DNA of 64,000 nucleotides, taken from positions 9,982,001 to 10,046,000 of the forward strand of contig CM082585.2 of assembly GCA_040954595.2 (NCBI GenBank). Direction: 5' to 3'. Each line of letters begins with the position of its first letter. Position 1 is the first letter of the stretch. A model generated the notes under the pieces. It worked only from the letters and a program-made list of their open reading frames with translations, made no database searches and had not been told where the DNA came from. Of the stretch, positions 11,807 to 25,200 are shown in pieces. The position numbers and the translations under genes are program-made. The DNA comes from Balanoglossus misakiensis (Eukaryota; Hemichordata).

Positions 11807-13197
11807 GACAGATCGATAAGTAAACAAATGAATAATCAGTCTGAAAGCACATGAAAACCATTAGTGCCTTGCTTTCTGCTGAGTAAATTCCATCCACTGC
11901 ATTAATTGTGGAGTAAACAAAATTTTCCCTGGTGCATGTTACACCGAGAAAACACATACATATAAACACACACTAATTTTCCTGTACTTCTCTGTTTAGC
12001 AGTTGTGGTGGAAGTTCTAGTGTTCTGTAAGATGATGGCAATTAAAATAACTCTAATCAGAAACCTATAAATTGGGTTTTTGTATCAGTCATTGAGATCT
12101 CCGGCATCATAGCAATTCTAGATTTAGAGCCTGAGCCAAAACGAATGAGGATCCTGCATCCATGAACAAGATTGAGGGATGCCTTTATGGGGAATAACTA
12201 TGTGAAACCCCTGAGGGTTTAATTCCCAGTTAATAAATAAACTCGTGAAGGCCAAGTCTTTATATAAACTTACTTTATTACAGAATGATGGAAAAAATAC
12301 CAAAGCATCAGAATTACAGCATTTGTGATTAAAGGAGTCTTCCGAGAACAATACGGTCAACTTCTTGATCAATTTTGTCAAGGAGATCAAGATAACAAAT
12401 TTCTGTGGCAAAAAAAGCTGGAGAATAATTAAAAGTACTGAGTGTCCTTCATTTTGTACATCATAAAAATGCTCTCTGTACATATTAAATAATATACGCA
12501 TCGTAAGATGTCATTTTTTGTATATTGAAGGCACAAACAAAGACAGCATTGTCTTGCTATGGAAAGCATATTCGAAATTACTTTGTTTTTGAGACAATTC
12601 AAACATGTGCATGATAAAAGTATCTCTGTTTGACCTGAACACTTCCCTCCCTTGCAAATAGAGAAACTACACTTCAACTAGGTTGATTACTAAAAGGGGT
12701 TTCCAGACATTTCCTCAGCACTGACACACAACAATCGTGTAAGGTTCATGTAAATGGTGGGTGCATCAACAAATGCCATCCCCTCTGAAAACAAAGTTAA
12801 TCTAATGAGTCCGAATGCCAGAAGACCGCGGATAAGAAGGTACAGAATAAAGTGTATGGAACAGCCTTGAAAGAAACTGAAAGGAGTACAGTCACCTTTG
12901 ATTTACAATGTTTGGTTAAAAGGGCTTTCCATGGCAACTCGAAAACCCAACACTGTCAAATCTTTCTGGAAGGCCTGATTCAGGAAGGTATACTTTTAAC
13001 TGTAAACCATTAACTCTCCCAGGGTTTTAATTTAAACTATTTTGAACTTTTCTAGGCACGGGTCTCCAAACCCCTCCCCCTGTCATTCATATTTGTATTC
13101 AAAATCTAGCAAAAGAAACAAAATTAAAACCAAGCGACAATTCAAAGCCTTGCTGTAGTAGTAGTACATTAACTTAAATTGTGCAAAAATAAAGAAT
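11807..13197. other. Convergent 3' region between the sulfatase-like gene and DNAJC3
   Basis: No coding exon is supported. The two genes converge here, so most of it should be 3' UTR. An ATTAAA (about 12041) and AATAAA (12230s) could end the + strand gene. TTTATT near 12272 would be AATAAA for the minus-strand DNAJC3 transcript, implying a long (roughly 0.9 kb) 3' UTR. Minus-strand frames at 12124-12677 show no homology I recognise. Confidence 0.45.
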
Positions 13198-16100
13198 TTA
13201 ATTAAAATTGAATTTGAAGTTGAAAGGTCCTCCACCCGATCCAAATGGATTGAAATTTCCCCAGTGTTGATGATGATGACCTCCTTGTTGTTGTTCGGGA
13301 TCTAGTGGATCTTCACCTGCATCAAAACGTTTTCTCAGTTCTGAAAAAAAAACGGATAAAAAACATCAATATACAGTCAAAACTCAGTGTTTCATTCAAA
13401 ATGCCATCAACGGGGGTGGGGGGATCTGTTAGTGACTTTGTATAGACCTCTGACCACCTACACTTGACCTGATTTGACCTTACCTGGATCTGTTAGCACC
13501 TCTTTGGCAGCTGCAATGTCTATAAACTTGTCTTCTGCTTGTTTTTTCTCTATTTCATCAAGGAAGTTATCTGGATGCCACTGTTGTGCTAATTTCCTAT
13601 AAGCTTTTACAATGTCTCGCTTTCTTGAATTCCTGCAAAGAGGAAGGGACATTCAATAAGTCTATCAAAGGCAGTATCACACGACTCCTTCACAGAACAC
13701 TGCAGTGTATTCAGAATGACATTTCATTACAGAGCGGCCTATAGGTTAATTTCTTACCTTGGAACACCTAAGATTTTGTAATAATCCCTCTTTTTGGACT
13801 GTTTTAAAAGTTTATTTGCTCTGTCCAGACCTTCTTTCGTCCTTTGATTGTCTTCTATTTCCTTGGCTCTTTGGTAATCATTTACAGCTGTCCGGGACAA
13901 AAAACATTGAATTGATTTAAAATGTGCACCACGATGGTTCCATGTGAAAATCACACACAAGCACCCACCCTAACACACACACCCCAATTTAACTAAGTGA
14001 TGTTGGGTTTTCGAAAAGTGTGAGTATACCCTAACCATGTGTTGAAAGGATAAGTAAAACAGTGTAAAATACATAACGGTATGTCTGATAATAGCCAAGG
14101 AATAGCATAGACAACTCACCTTCTTCATACTGTTCATTTGCTATATATGCTTCTGCTCTGTCTATAAATGCATCTAAATTATTTTCATCTTTTTTGATAA
14201 TCTGTGTACACACTATAATAGCTTTAATTGCATCTTTATTCTGTAAAAGAAACAAATATACCACATACGGTGAGGTTTACACAAGATGCAAATATTGGAC
14301 AAAAATATCAGAAATTGCTTTCTCCACATTGTTTCCTATGGTTCAGTTGGACCTCTAAAGATGGAACTGGGGGTGAAAGCATTGAGAATAACTCACTTTT
14401 GAAAGACAAGTACATTTCTTCTGTTCTACTCGCTCTCTAAATGGAGGCACCTCTGGTTCTGTTTTCATCGCTGCTTCGAGTTTCTGGAGGGCGTCGTCGT
14501 ACAGCCCCTGGTTCATGTACTCTTGAGCCGATTCAAATTGCTTGTTCAGTTTCTTTGCTTTTTTGTAATGTGGAAAGCACTGTTTGTGGTCGGGGTCCAG
14601 TTTCAGACAATCTCTGATGGCTCTGCGAGGAGGAGAAACAGAAAAACGCAACAGTGCAGGTCAGTATGGGTTGGATTTTTCGTGTGTGTATGCAATTGCA
14701 CAAAGTAACTTTCATTGACAAAGACAAGAAGACGTTTTTCTGAAGAAGAAAAAACCCTCGACGCCACTAAACTTACAGCAATGACTCTTCCAAATCTCCA
14801 AGTGAATAATGTAAAGTACTGAGTTTATAAAATGCTTCTGTGTTATCTGGCACCATCTTGGCTGCTGGTCTGATATCATCAATTGCTTTTCTGGGTTGTC
14901 CCGACCTTATGTAGGCGTCCGCTCTTTTGTTTCTCAGATCAAGGTTCCATGGACAGTGCTGGAGAGATGAGAATAAGTTGCAGTGTGAAATGACAGGCTG
15001 CATGTGCTTGATATTTATAATGCCTTTTTTTCACCGCTGAAACAACACTCATGATGGTCACCAGAATAAAATGAACTCTCCTGAAAGTTTCAACCATTAA
15101 ATGGAAGGGGTGGAGGGGTAGACTGACCTCAATGACTACAGAAAGATACTGAATTGCTTCTTCATATTTGTCTTCACCTAAAAGATAGTCTGCATACTCT
15201 GAGTTCTTTATAAGGGGGTCAATCAGGTCCACTTTGGCCTTAGCGTCTGCATCATTGGGGTTCACACTGAGCTGTAGGATGAGAGGAGAGATGATGTTGA
15301 GCACTGGTCTCCCTGGTAACGACTGACACTAAATGTAGGTCAATCTATTTGTGTAGTACGCCTAGTAATAATAGCACACTTACAATAGCTTTATAATCTG
15401 CCTCGGCTTCATCCAACTTCCCTTGCTTCAAGAGAACACTGGCTCTGTTCGATCTGGCAGCTGTAAAGTCTGGCTTCAACTTGATACACTTGTCTAAGTC
15501 TGGCAGTGCGAACTTAGACTTTCCCATGGCTAGATACACAGTTGCCCGTCTGAAGTAACTCTGATAATTGTCCTTATCACCCTCTGGATAATAATAAATT
15601 CAAAAGATGTAATTTACTGTCTATGGTTTAATCATAAACAGTCACTATGGTTTTTTTTAGTTTGCAATAATGTTATATTGAGATTTCACATATGATTCAC
15701 ATACACATCTTTTCCTGAACAGTTTTTTTTCTTCTTGACTTACCAATGGCTGCATTGTAATGCGACAGTGCATCCGCCAACTGACCAGCTGCTAGGAGTT
15801 GTTTCCCAAGTTCAAGATGTTGCTCCACATCTTGTTGTGATGCTTTTCCTTCCACGCCTGCACAAATCAAAATAGGAACAGTGAAAACTCAAGATTAAGC
15901 ACAGGGCAGCATTGCAGAGACCATCTTTTTCACTTGACAACATATTTCTCCATCTGTAAACACCCTGAGGGTATTTACACCTGACAGATAGCGACAGTGT
16001 TCAAAATCAAACATTCAAAATACATGCATCGCTTTTTTTAAACCGTTAAGATCGCTCTAGATAAATTAATTTACACATCAATCGACGTATTAAACTTAGA

Positions 16101-16355
16101 CGCATAGTTATCTGTGTATAACACACACGATAAGTACACGTGTAATAAGAGGTGTACACACCAGAGTTTAGACATCGCGGAATTCGTGTAAAGTAAAGTT
16201 TGCATCGATCGGCCGGTAAGATGTTGTGTCACTGTCAAAGTAACACGAAACCAAATCTAAAACAATCAACTAATGCCAAAATTACCGTCATTGTAGATGT
16301 CTAAAGTGACAAAAAGCAGCGGCAGAGACTGGAAAAACCGGTATATATTCAACAT
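13198..16355 (-). CDS. DNAJC3: DNAJC3 / p58IPK, ER-lumenal TPR and J-domain co-chaperone
   Basis: Exons in transcript order: 16355-16286, 15857-15744, 15583-15384, 15271-15128, 14958-14777, 14622-14397, 14240-14120, 13887-13758, 13632-13484, 13340-13198. Phases chain to 492 residues (human about 504). The start gives a hydrophobic signal peptide (LPLLFVTL). Tandem TPR motifs follow to about residue 370. A J domain starts at about residue 384 (KRDYYKILGV) with its HPD triad at 415-417, and a Gly/Phe-rich tail ends FKFNFN. The family binds unfolded proteins in the ER lumen, stimulates BiP ATPase through the J domain, and is induced by the unfolded protein response. It is divergent to DZIP1, and its promoter carries an exact ERSE (16422-16440). 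No broken or missing key residue was seen. Confidence 0.96.
14326..14386 (-). mobile_element. TTAA-type MITE, truncated copy (reverse)
   Basis: It matches the inner and 3' part of the family best seen at 34292-34384, in reverse orientation (GGTTCAG, GTTGGACCTCTA, GGAACTGGGGGTGAAAG). The outer left arm is not recognisable. It abuts a DNAJC3 exon donor at 14396. Confidence 0.65.
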
Positions 16356-16537
16356 TCTTGCGTCTGCTAGCTTTCTCCCCTTACTTCCTGGTTCATTTCA
16401 TTCACTTTGAGTGTTGGACATCGTGGTGAAATGTGATTGGCCCGGCAACTGTAAGGGGGCAAAGGTAAAAGGTTACACTGATATGTTTACTTCCGGGTTA
16501 CTTTTCCCGTGATTCATTTATGCAAACGAATTCCAAC
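16356..16537. promoter_or_regulatory. Bidirectional promoter between DNAJC3 and DZIP1
   Basis: Only about 180 bases separate the DNAJC3 start codon from the probable first DZIP1 exon. No TATA box is seen. ETS-type ACTTCCTG (16382-16389) and ACTTCCGGG (about 16488) sites and one ERSE are present. The two genes are also neighbours in human (13q32, from memory), so this shared promoter may be ancient. Start sites are inferred. Confidence 0.7.
16422..16440 (-). promoter_or_regulatory. Canonical ER stress response element (ERSE)
   Basis: On the minus strand this reads CCAAT, nine bases, CCACG: an exact match to the ERSE bound by NF-Y and ATF6 (XBP1 also acts on it). It lies 67-85 bases upstream of the DNAJC3 start codon and points towards DNAJC3. 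The match in sequence is direct; stress-inducibility follows from what is known of ERSE genes. Confidence 0.85.
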
Positions 16538-16694
16538 ATGGCGTCAGTTTTGAGTTCGCCTTGGTGAACTTTTACGGCGTCTGTCGCAAACTTTTTTTAC
16601 TGTGTGCCAAGGAAAATCGCAATATTTAGCGCAGATATATCGTGGAAACACAAATCATCATTTGGAAATCGGATTTTTCATATTTTTGAAACAG
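16510..16694 (+). other. DZIP1: DZIP1 5' noncoding first exon with a short upstream ORF
   Basis: The exon ends at 16694 in a GTAAGT donor, and the next acceptor is 19163 (5' UTR 19164-19205). An ATG in strong ATGGCGTC context (16538) opens a nine-codon frame that closes at 16567, upstream of the true DZIP1 start. This is either a small translational brake or a YY1-type promoter element near the start of transcription. The 5' end is approximate. Confidence 0.5.
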
Positions 16695-19205
16695 GTAAGT
16701 TATTCTTATTGAAGCCGCTGGGCGGGGTTCAAATATTTTTGCAAGCAACAACATGCCCTGACTCCAAAACAAAGTTCATACTTGTCAGACGTGATAACTT
16801 CCTATTGTTTTCCCCGATAAGTGCCTATTGTTTTCCCGAGAAGGCGCACTTAGAGCGGAATCGGTTAATACAGTTACATAATATTTTCGGGATACAGTAT
16901 TTGTAACTGTTTTTACAAGTAAAATGGTGTAATATTGCAATGGTTGTGTAGATTGCAGCATTTTGCGTCGCCCACGGTCCAGCGGCGTTGTACTGTAGCG
17001 GCGCTTGCTACATTTTGAAATGAACATGGTTTATACGATCGCCGGTGTATGCGACCCAACTCCTAGGCGACTGTGGGTTTATACGGTTGCTAATATTGGC
17101 ATGCGATCGCCGCGCTCTTTTCATTCAAGTTCAATGATTTTTTTCAAAGCGTTTTCACTTAGATGTTTATAAGTTTTAAGGCAATAATAATCACACCCGC
17201 ACCGGCCGTACGCGCGACGCGTATGTCATGTATGTTTCTCGGCGTTTTACCCCCCCCCCCCCCCCTCCATCGTTGAAATGTGGAAAGCAATATTGTCAGT
17301 TGAATTATATAAATTAAAATTTAATAATCAGTGGATTTTTTGGTTTTATTTAATTTTAAAAGCAATACATTATGATAAAACAATGAATTGTTTAAGGATT
17401 GAAACCATAAAAATTGAAGGCTCCCTTGACTCTGGCTGACAAAAATATCTTTTGTACCAAGTATTGAGGGATGTCATAACAATTACATTTATGTATGATG
17501 TGTGAACAAAAAAAAAACTACACAGCTGTTCATTGTCCATTGTTCAACAGGGATATTGAAAACGAGGACAAAGTAAATTGTTAGAGTTGACAGAATATGA
17601 ATATGGCAAGCGATAAGTACATTTTTCATCAAACGAATTTTTATTCTGCACAATGGTAGAAGGAGAGCACATGTATAGACAGATCACAAACACAAGGTTA
17701 GATGTTTGTGCTGTGTCTACATCATGTGTTTGAGATTACTCTGCATTCACTTTTGAGAAAATTACAAACTCTAGGATTAACAGCTTGCCGTTCTGGTAAG
17801 TTGAGTGGAGCCTCAGCCTATGATATTGAGCGTACTATCCCAGGTTATTGTTTATTGGGAATGGTGACAGTTTTATTGTGGTGCGTGGTCATTGAATCGT
17901 TTAGCTTTATTCAGTCATCCTGAGAGAAGACAAACCCTGAATTGGCAATGTTCCAATGCATACATTCATGTTCAAACTGAGTGTGATCAAACAGGTCATA
18001 TCCAGAGGGCTTATCATGCACAGAACTCAAGTGATCTCCGCACCCTCAAATTCTCAAAACCTTGTGTTGAAATGTGTTTATTAAAATAATTGTCAGTGAG
18101 TAGTTCCTTTTAATACTTAGTGTATGAGTTGTGTAAACAGGTAGTAAGGTCCTTTTTGAGGACAGGCTCTCATCTAGAGCATAGCTGTCAAGCAACGTTA
18201 CAAGTTCTGGTTGCCAGTGATCAAACTACCAGTTAGTAGGTTGCATGTAGTGTCAATGTGCAGTGCTATGAACATGGCCCCCTAGACAGTCACACTGCAT
18301 GAAAAGTGAAGTCTACTCTGCAAATAATGGCAAATTTTAGAAGCTTCAGTCTCTCTTCTGTCACTGTGTTGTGTCTGCGCCACATTACATTTTTGGACTA
18401 TGTGATAAGATTAGAATATGCCAGACAATACCTATTTTTAGTGTGATCGCTGTTTTGTTCATTAAAAATCTATAACAGGCATTGCTTTCAGTCGAAAACA
18501 GTACTGTGGAATGTGGGTACACGCAAATCGAGAAAAAGTGTGACGAAAGTGGGGAGATTATTTACTGCAATGGTAAATCTAAGTGACATCAGCTAGAGAA
18601 CCCCCTCCCCCCTGCTATACATGTAAACACAGCCTGTCCATAATAGACCAAATGTGGTTAATCTGACAAAGAGGGAAGAGTCCTGAGGGATTATCGTTTC
18701 ATTTTGTATACGTCACAAATATTTCAGCTTATGTGGGTGTAGTGACAGTGCAGTGAGAATGGGTACCAGATCCCCGGCTGGAAAATATGCTGGTATGTGA
18801 AAATGATACAGTTCAGTTTTATGCATGACTTCAATGGTGCTAATTAGATGTTGGATGTTACAGCATCAGTTGTTACCAGTCCCCTTTGCTTATGCCTTCA
18901 TCGACAAGAGAGCTCGGTAGATATCATGTACATCGCTGCATCTTCCAAGTTTTATTTTTGCCAAGGTTTGTCTAGAGTAACGTTTCATTGGAAAGTAGGT
19001 ACTAGGTGTATTGTGCATGTCTGGACATAGAAATACATATGTATGTACCATCATACTTTGAAGGCTGAATTTTAAATTGTTGAATTGATAAAAGGGAACC
19101 CTCTTTATGAATAGTTTTTCGATGCTGTATTAGTTTTTTTTCAAATATTTTTTCTTTCCCCAGACAGGTTAGCAGAGGATACAACTCCTTTTTCCAATAT
19201 TTCCT

Positions 19206-22200
19206 ATGAAGTTTGAAAATGAGAATATGGACAATATGATGCCCAGTGGATATTACAACAGCCCACGACGCCAGGCAGCTTATGCCTTTGCCAATCAGAA
19301 TGGATATCCTAGTATACCAAACGGATCGCCCAGGAATGGACCGGGATTTTCATTCAGGAAGAGGTTTGAACGGATTGACTGGAGGAAAATGGGTATGCTG
19401 TCTTTCTCTGTTTATGATTCGTTTAGAATTTAAATTTTGCGAAGTTACATGTAATTGTAAATGGTTCATTGCAGTATGTGCGTCAACTGTTGACGATAAA
19501 TTATCATGGATAATGTCTGTAAAATTAATGACACTCTATCATGTTACAGCTTCAGTCGATGTTGAGAGGGTCTCCAAAGACCTTGACTTCACAGTACTGC
19601 AGGACAATATTATGAACTTGACATTCTGCAACATAGAACAGGAGCTGGACACCAGAATGATCGACCCAAATTATGTCAAACTCTTCAAACTGGCCCAGCT
19701 GACAATTGAATATTTACTGGTAAGTCTGTTTCCTAATCCACCTTTACAAGTTGTATGATTAATTTCAGTTATAATTTCATCGCCGTGTCATCCATTTCAT
19801 CTCTTGTGTTCATGTTTTTTGTCATCCAGTTGTCATGTGATCAAATAGTGCGCTCAGTCATAGCTCTGTTTACTGAACCCCTTGAAATCGAAAGCATTTG
19901 ATTTTAATCAGTGTGTAAATTATTGATTACACAAAATGATCCTTTGAAAGTGTTTCAGCCAACAAGTTGATTAAACATTTACTTTGTCGATTAGCCTAAT
20001 GGTTTGTTGACCTTATTGAAATGTAATCAGATGTGAGACATTGCAAAATATTGATTTTTTTAAACAGCTGAACTGAGACTAATCTATATGATCAAATGTA
20101 TAAACAGAAAATATTGGATTATATGAAATGAAAGTCATGTATTTATTGGCAGTGATGCAGATAAGGCTGTTGTGTACTTTCAATATTGGGTATTGATAAA
20201 AGTAATGTGGCAGCTAGTCTAATTGTGCCATAAAAATAAAACGATTTTGTGGTGACTCACGTAACCTATAAAACCTTGAATGACAATAATTGAACTTGAC
20301 TTGTTGTTAGACATAGTTGACTGTCAATAAATCGGAGAGGTAGGAGTCCAATAATGTTAAGTTTCTCATTGAGTACACTGTGTTTACAAATTGATTGGGT
20401 ATTTTTGAAGGTAATTTTCTCTGACAAAGCTTCTACCCGGGTCATGGACTGCCTGTTTTGTGATACATATGATACACGTAATGACCTATCTTCTGCCCAC
20501 TAACAGTATGATCCAAAAATCCCCTTTCAAAATTCATCCCATGCCAGGTTTTCCCATCCTTGAACCCTCTGTTGTTTGTGTAAGTTTCATTCTGTCAATT
20601 GTGATTGACACCTACGTGGTAAAGCGCATCAAAGTCCTAATCCTGTCAGATACCATCCTGTTTCCATGGCAGATTGATGAAAAAAACAAGCATTTTCTGA
20701 ATAAATCCTGAAAAGGCTGATGGACTGTTTTGTATGCAAAGCCACTGGTGTCATCCACTCCATGTAGTGTGATCCCAACACCATCTGTGGTTTCCAAGGC
20801 GATTATGTTCTGTTTGACTTTATGAGTTCTATTGTATTTTTTGTATTAAAAGATGATAAACATGGATGTTTGTACTGGTTTGCGTGCCGCCAGTAAGCTG
20901 TTTGCTACTTCAAATATGGGTTAAGTGGTCAAAGATGAATTAATGTCGCATTGTGTCTGTCTGTGTCTCTTCAATGTATTACCGTATATTCTCACAAATA
21001 AGCGCCACTTTTTAACCATTTCAAATTTTGGTGGCGCCTAAACAAAGGCAGAAATGAGTCTGTTCAAGAACCGGTGGCGCTTATTCATGGATCGCCAGGT
21101 ATACTGTACCCTGTTGATTCATATGCAAATGATTTGGGACGTTCCAATCAGTGTTCTCATAAGGGAGTGTCCGTAGTGAATGAATGGCTGTTTCAAATTC
21201 ATATGTAAAGTTTTAACATTTTCTATTCAAATACAGTCAGTTCAATGTATTATCTAATAAATATTCCAGAAATAAAAAGTTGTCAACGAAGTGAATACTA
21301 CGAGCAGCATTACAGTATGCTGGCTGAACCATCAACAAAATCTACTGACGTATACGTATATGGTTTAGTCCAAGTGCGTCTTTGTCATCGTGCTCTCATA
21401 CATGTAAGGTCAGGCAAGGTTGCGTGAATACATGTACTCACGTTGCGTGAATATTCACGAGAAAATTAATACCGCAAACATATTCACAACTTGAAACTAG
21501 TCCTATTATTTCAAAGCCCTGGCCATATGGTCAAACTTGGGTGGTAGTGCCGGTAACGTAAGCGGCTGCCGATCGATCGACAGGAAAAAGACGAGTGTCT
21601 AGACGCCCGGCACCTGTGTCTTTTGCAGTGTGATAATTTACATAAATTAGGAGGTTGACACGTGCCCGATTTCATCTTGTAAATAAATAGCACATCAGCC
21701 CAAAGCATGCATTGTCTGCTCAGGTCAATTATTATTCACACAGCAAGCCCCCCGTTGTTTTTGACGAGACCCCTAAACAGGTGTTACCTCGGTAGCACTT
21801 GTCATGATTCACGTACGTCCACACACCTCAAAAAAAATTCCTGGCGCTTAATTTTAAGTAAAAAGTAGCAAAGTCAGGTATCACTGGCGCCTAATCATGG
21901 GTGGCGCTTATTTGTGAGAATATACGGTACATGATTTCATGGTTATTTTGGCAAATGAAAAATGTCCAATGTATGTACTGGTAGTTTGAACTTTGATCAA
22001 TTTACTTCTGGTATTGCAACTGATGATTGGTGAGAAGACATTTAGTAAAGTATGTAATAATTTGGTTTCCTGACATCTTGCTGTGTCAGTTGTCATTGGT
22101 CTGTGATGTTGCCCCGAGTCATAATATGTTTACAACTACCAGGATATTCACATCTCAGTGTTTTCTGTTGCAATCTCTGCTGTAGCATTCACAAGACTAC

Positions 22201-25200
22201 CTGGCCAACACAATCAGTATACTCGAAGAGAAACTTCACAATGCTATGCAAGAACACGAAAACACAAAACAGATCATCGGCAAACAGGAAGAAGAGTTGA
22301 AAGCTGTCAAGAAGGAAAACAGAAAGAGGAAGAAAATGCTGGAAGCCCAACAGTCCCTGATCCAAGCTGGTGCTAACAATTATCACAAAGTAAGGGTGGT
22401 GTGGTGCTTAATTCTAGTTGTGTCAGAACTGCAGATATGCTAAAACCTGTCTAAACCAAACACCAACTGGATTGAAAAACTGTTAAAACCCTTATGCTAC
22501 TGGGTGTCATATCTGTTTAGAGTCTCAAATCCCTTAAAATACGTATTTGCCACTTTTTCTTCTAAAACGTAATTTGACTGTCTTGACATGGCTCTCATAC
22601 GTACTTAGACACACTTGGCAGTCTGAGCCCCCCGAAAAATGTACCAAATCGTACTGGTTTGTACTGATTTGGTTTGAGGGTCTTGTATAGGCCCTACTGA
22701 TTAACACACACTTGGCAGCCTAACGGGCCTGGGAGCCAGGATTCTAGGCACCCTGGAAATCAAACCAGTTCATACTGACTTGGCAGCGTTAGGGTCAATA
22801 TCATTGTATCACTCTGTGCTTTCTGTAGTGTCAGTATTGCCAGAAGGCCTTCATCAACCCCTCCTTCCTGCAAGCCCATATGCAGAGGCGCCACCCGGAA
22901 TTCGTGCTCCCTCAGGCGACCCTTGACCTGCAGAACCAGGCCTCTAGGGTCAACGACCGGCTGGAGAAGGAGATTGATGATATGAGAGACCGACTGAAGC
23001 ATGCTGAGAGTCAGATTGAGGAGGAGAGACGGTTGCACCAAGACCAGTTATCTGCAAGGGTGAGTCTTAACTTGATATTTGCTTTAAACTTTCCTCAATA
23101 GTCCGACAGAATTCGAGTGACTACCGCCTGGTGTCTGCATATAAATCTTGTCAACACGAATGATTGGCAACGTTCAATATTTCAGAATATTTGAAAGAAT
23201 TGCTTACTAGGTCTTTTCATCAGACAATAGAATGTAGACTGGTTTACTTGCTGTTGTATTCAAAATTCTGCATAATTGATGCCACGAATCAACAAACTCA
23301 TAAAAAATGCACTATTTCAACTCTTGACATTTGGATGACACAGCCTATACGGATGTGGTTCTCAAAATAGAACATTATGAACATTTCTATTGTTACACCA
23401 GCTGTCCTTGGTGATTCATCATTTTTGTCCTTTGCATTTTTCACTCCATCTCATTAATACCAATATGGGGGATATGACAATATGAAATAATAACGAAATG
23501 AAGGAGATACAATGAATGCAAACAAAATCTGAAGTGAATGTTGACTTTACAGTGATATCTGTTTCCAGGGTAACTATACCCTCACCTGTCTGTGTGTTCA
23601 TATTTTTTAGGAACTTAGTGAGCGACAAAGACGAGATGAAGAGCAGAGAAAAGAAATGGAGAGATGGAAACAGGAACAAATGGAAGAACAGAAAGTAAGT
23701 GTTTCTGGGAAGGAAGGAAAATTCCCATTTTCCAACTCCAAACAGAGTGGTCTTTATGCATCAGTAAAGGGAGGGGTCTTCAATTGGCCATTTTCATGAC
23801 CTCTATATGACATCACTACATCCTGGTATTTCTGTTAGTATGGGGTATTCATTGAAGATTCACGGTCGAGAAAATATGTAAATATTAGGTTGCAAATGAG
23901 TTGTTGTATAGCACCAATGTGTGATTTCTTTGACAGAGGTCGAAATTCCAAAAGAGAAGCCAGAAACCCTGCGAGAATGCCATCAAATCTTGTTAACTTT
24001 TCCATGTAAAATGTACCGGTGGTGACATGTGCCTTGTTTTGTTTCAGAGAGAGATGGACAACCGGAGTGAGATGTTTATGAAAGAACTGAAGGAAATGCA
24101 TGAGAAGAATGCTAAGTCTCAGCAAGAACTTCAAGAGCTGCAGGACAAATATGGTATGTGTGCTTATTAAAACAAAAAAACAAAAAAACAAACAAACAAA
24201 CAAATTAATATAAACAAAGGAATTGCGTTCGGCTGAAAAGTCCAGGTCAGTAGACATTACAATATCAGCAAATTGCACAAAACTGGACAAAAATTCACAT
24301 GCGCATATATGGTTGGGAAACTATTGAGAAAAAGGATGTGTTGAAGTACATGTTTTTGAAATGATTTTTATTTTGACGGCAGGCAAAAAATCCAATCTTG
24401 GGACTTTGATGGACGATGAAGAAGTCGCCGAACAGAAAGCGTTGTTACAGAAACAGAGAGATGAAATGCAGAAAATGCAAAGAGAACTCAAGAAACAGGT
24501 GAATTTTTATCAGCCTCTATTTAAAGCTCCATGAATGTCCCTTTATCACTGAAAAAATCTGTGAATGAAAAAAATGACTTATGTTCATCTTCATCCAATG
24601 GTGCATCCGTAATAGAATGAAGCCATGTCCAAAGAGATGCAGGATCAGATGAAGCTCCAAGAGAAAAGATGGAAGGATAAAATGAGAGAAATGAACGGGA
24701 AACACAGGAATGAGTTGGAAATGCTGAGTGAAGAGTTGGAACAGACCAAAATGACACTGAAAGTGGCGAGAAGTCGTGACCAGGATGGCCAGAGATATGA
24801 AAACCAAATAGATGATCTCATGAAGGTAAAATTGATTAAGAAATGTTAGTATCGAAAAATAATTTCCACCTGGTCAAAAGCTAAGGTCAAAATTAGTGGA
24901 AAATACTGCAAAATGAGAAGATGTCACACCAGAATTTTGGCAGGAAAAAGTGTCTTGTTCAAATGGTGAATATTAGTACACAACAATAAGTAGCACGTTG
25001 ACTTCAGATGAAGGATTCATTGCATGTTGTGTGGTTTTATCCTACAGCTATCTAAAGACCAAAAGAAAATAATCAAAACACAAGACAAACAGCTGAAAGA
25101 GCTAGCAGGTAGAGTGGTAAGTGTGAATTACTACTTGTGTCATACTTGGATATCGATCAACAGAAAAGAAAACCTGATGTTACAAGGAAAACTGATGCAG

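Noticed and set aside
17250-17266. Poly-C/poly-G runs (also near 5135, 32390, 57155, 60926)
   Set aside because: Homopolymer tracts, prone to sequencing error, with no evidence of function.
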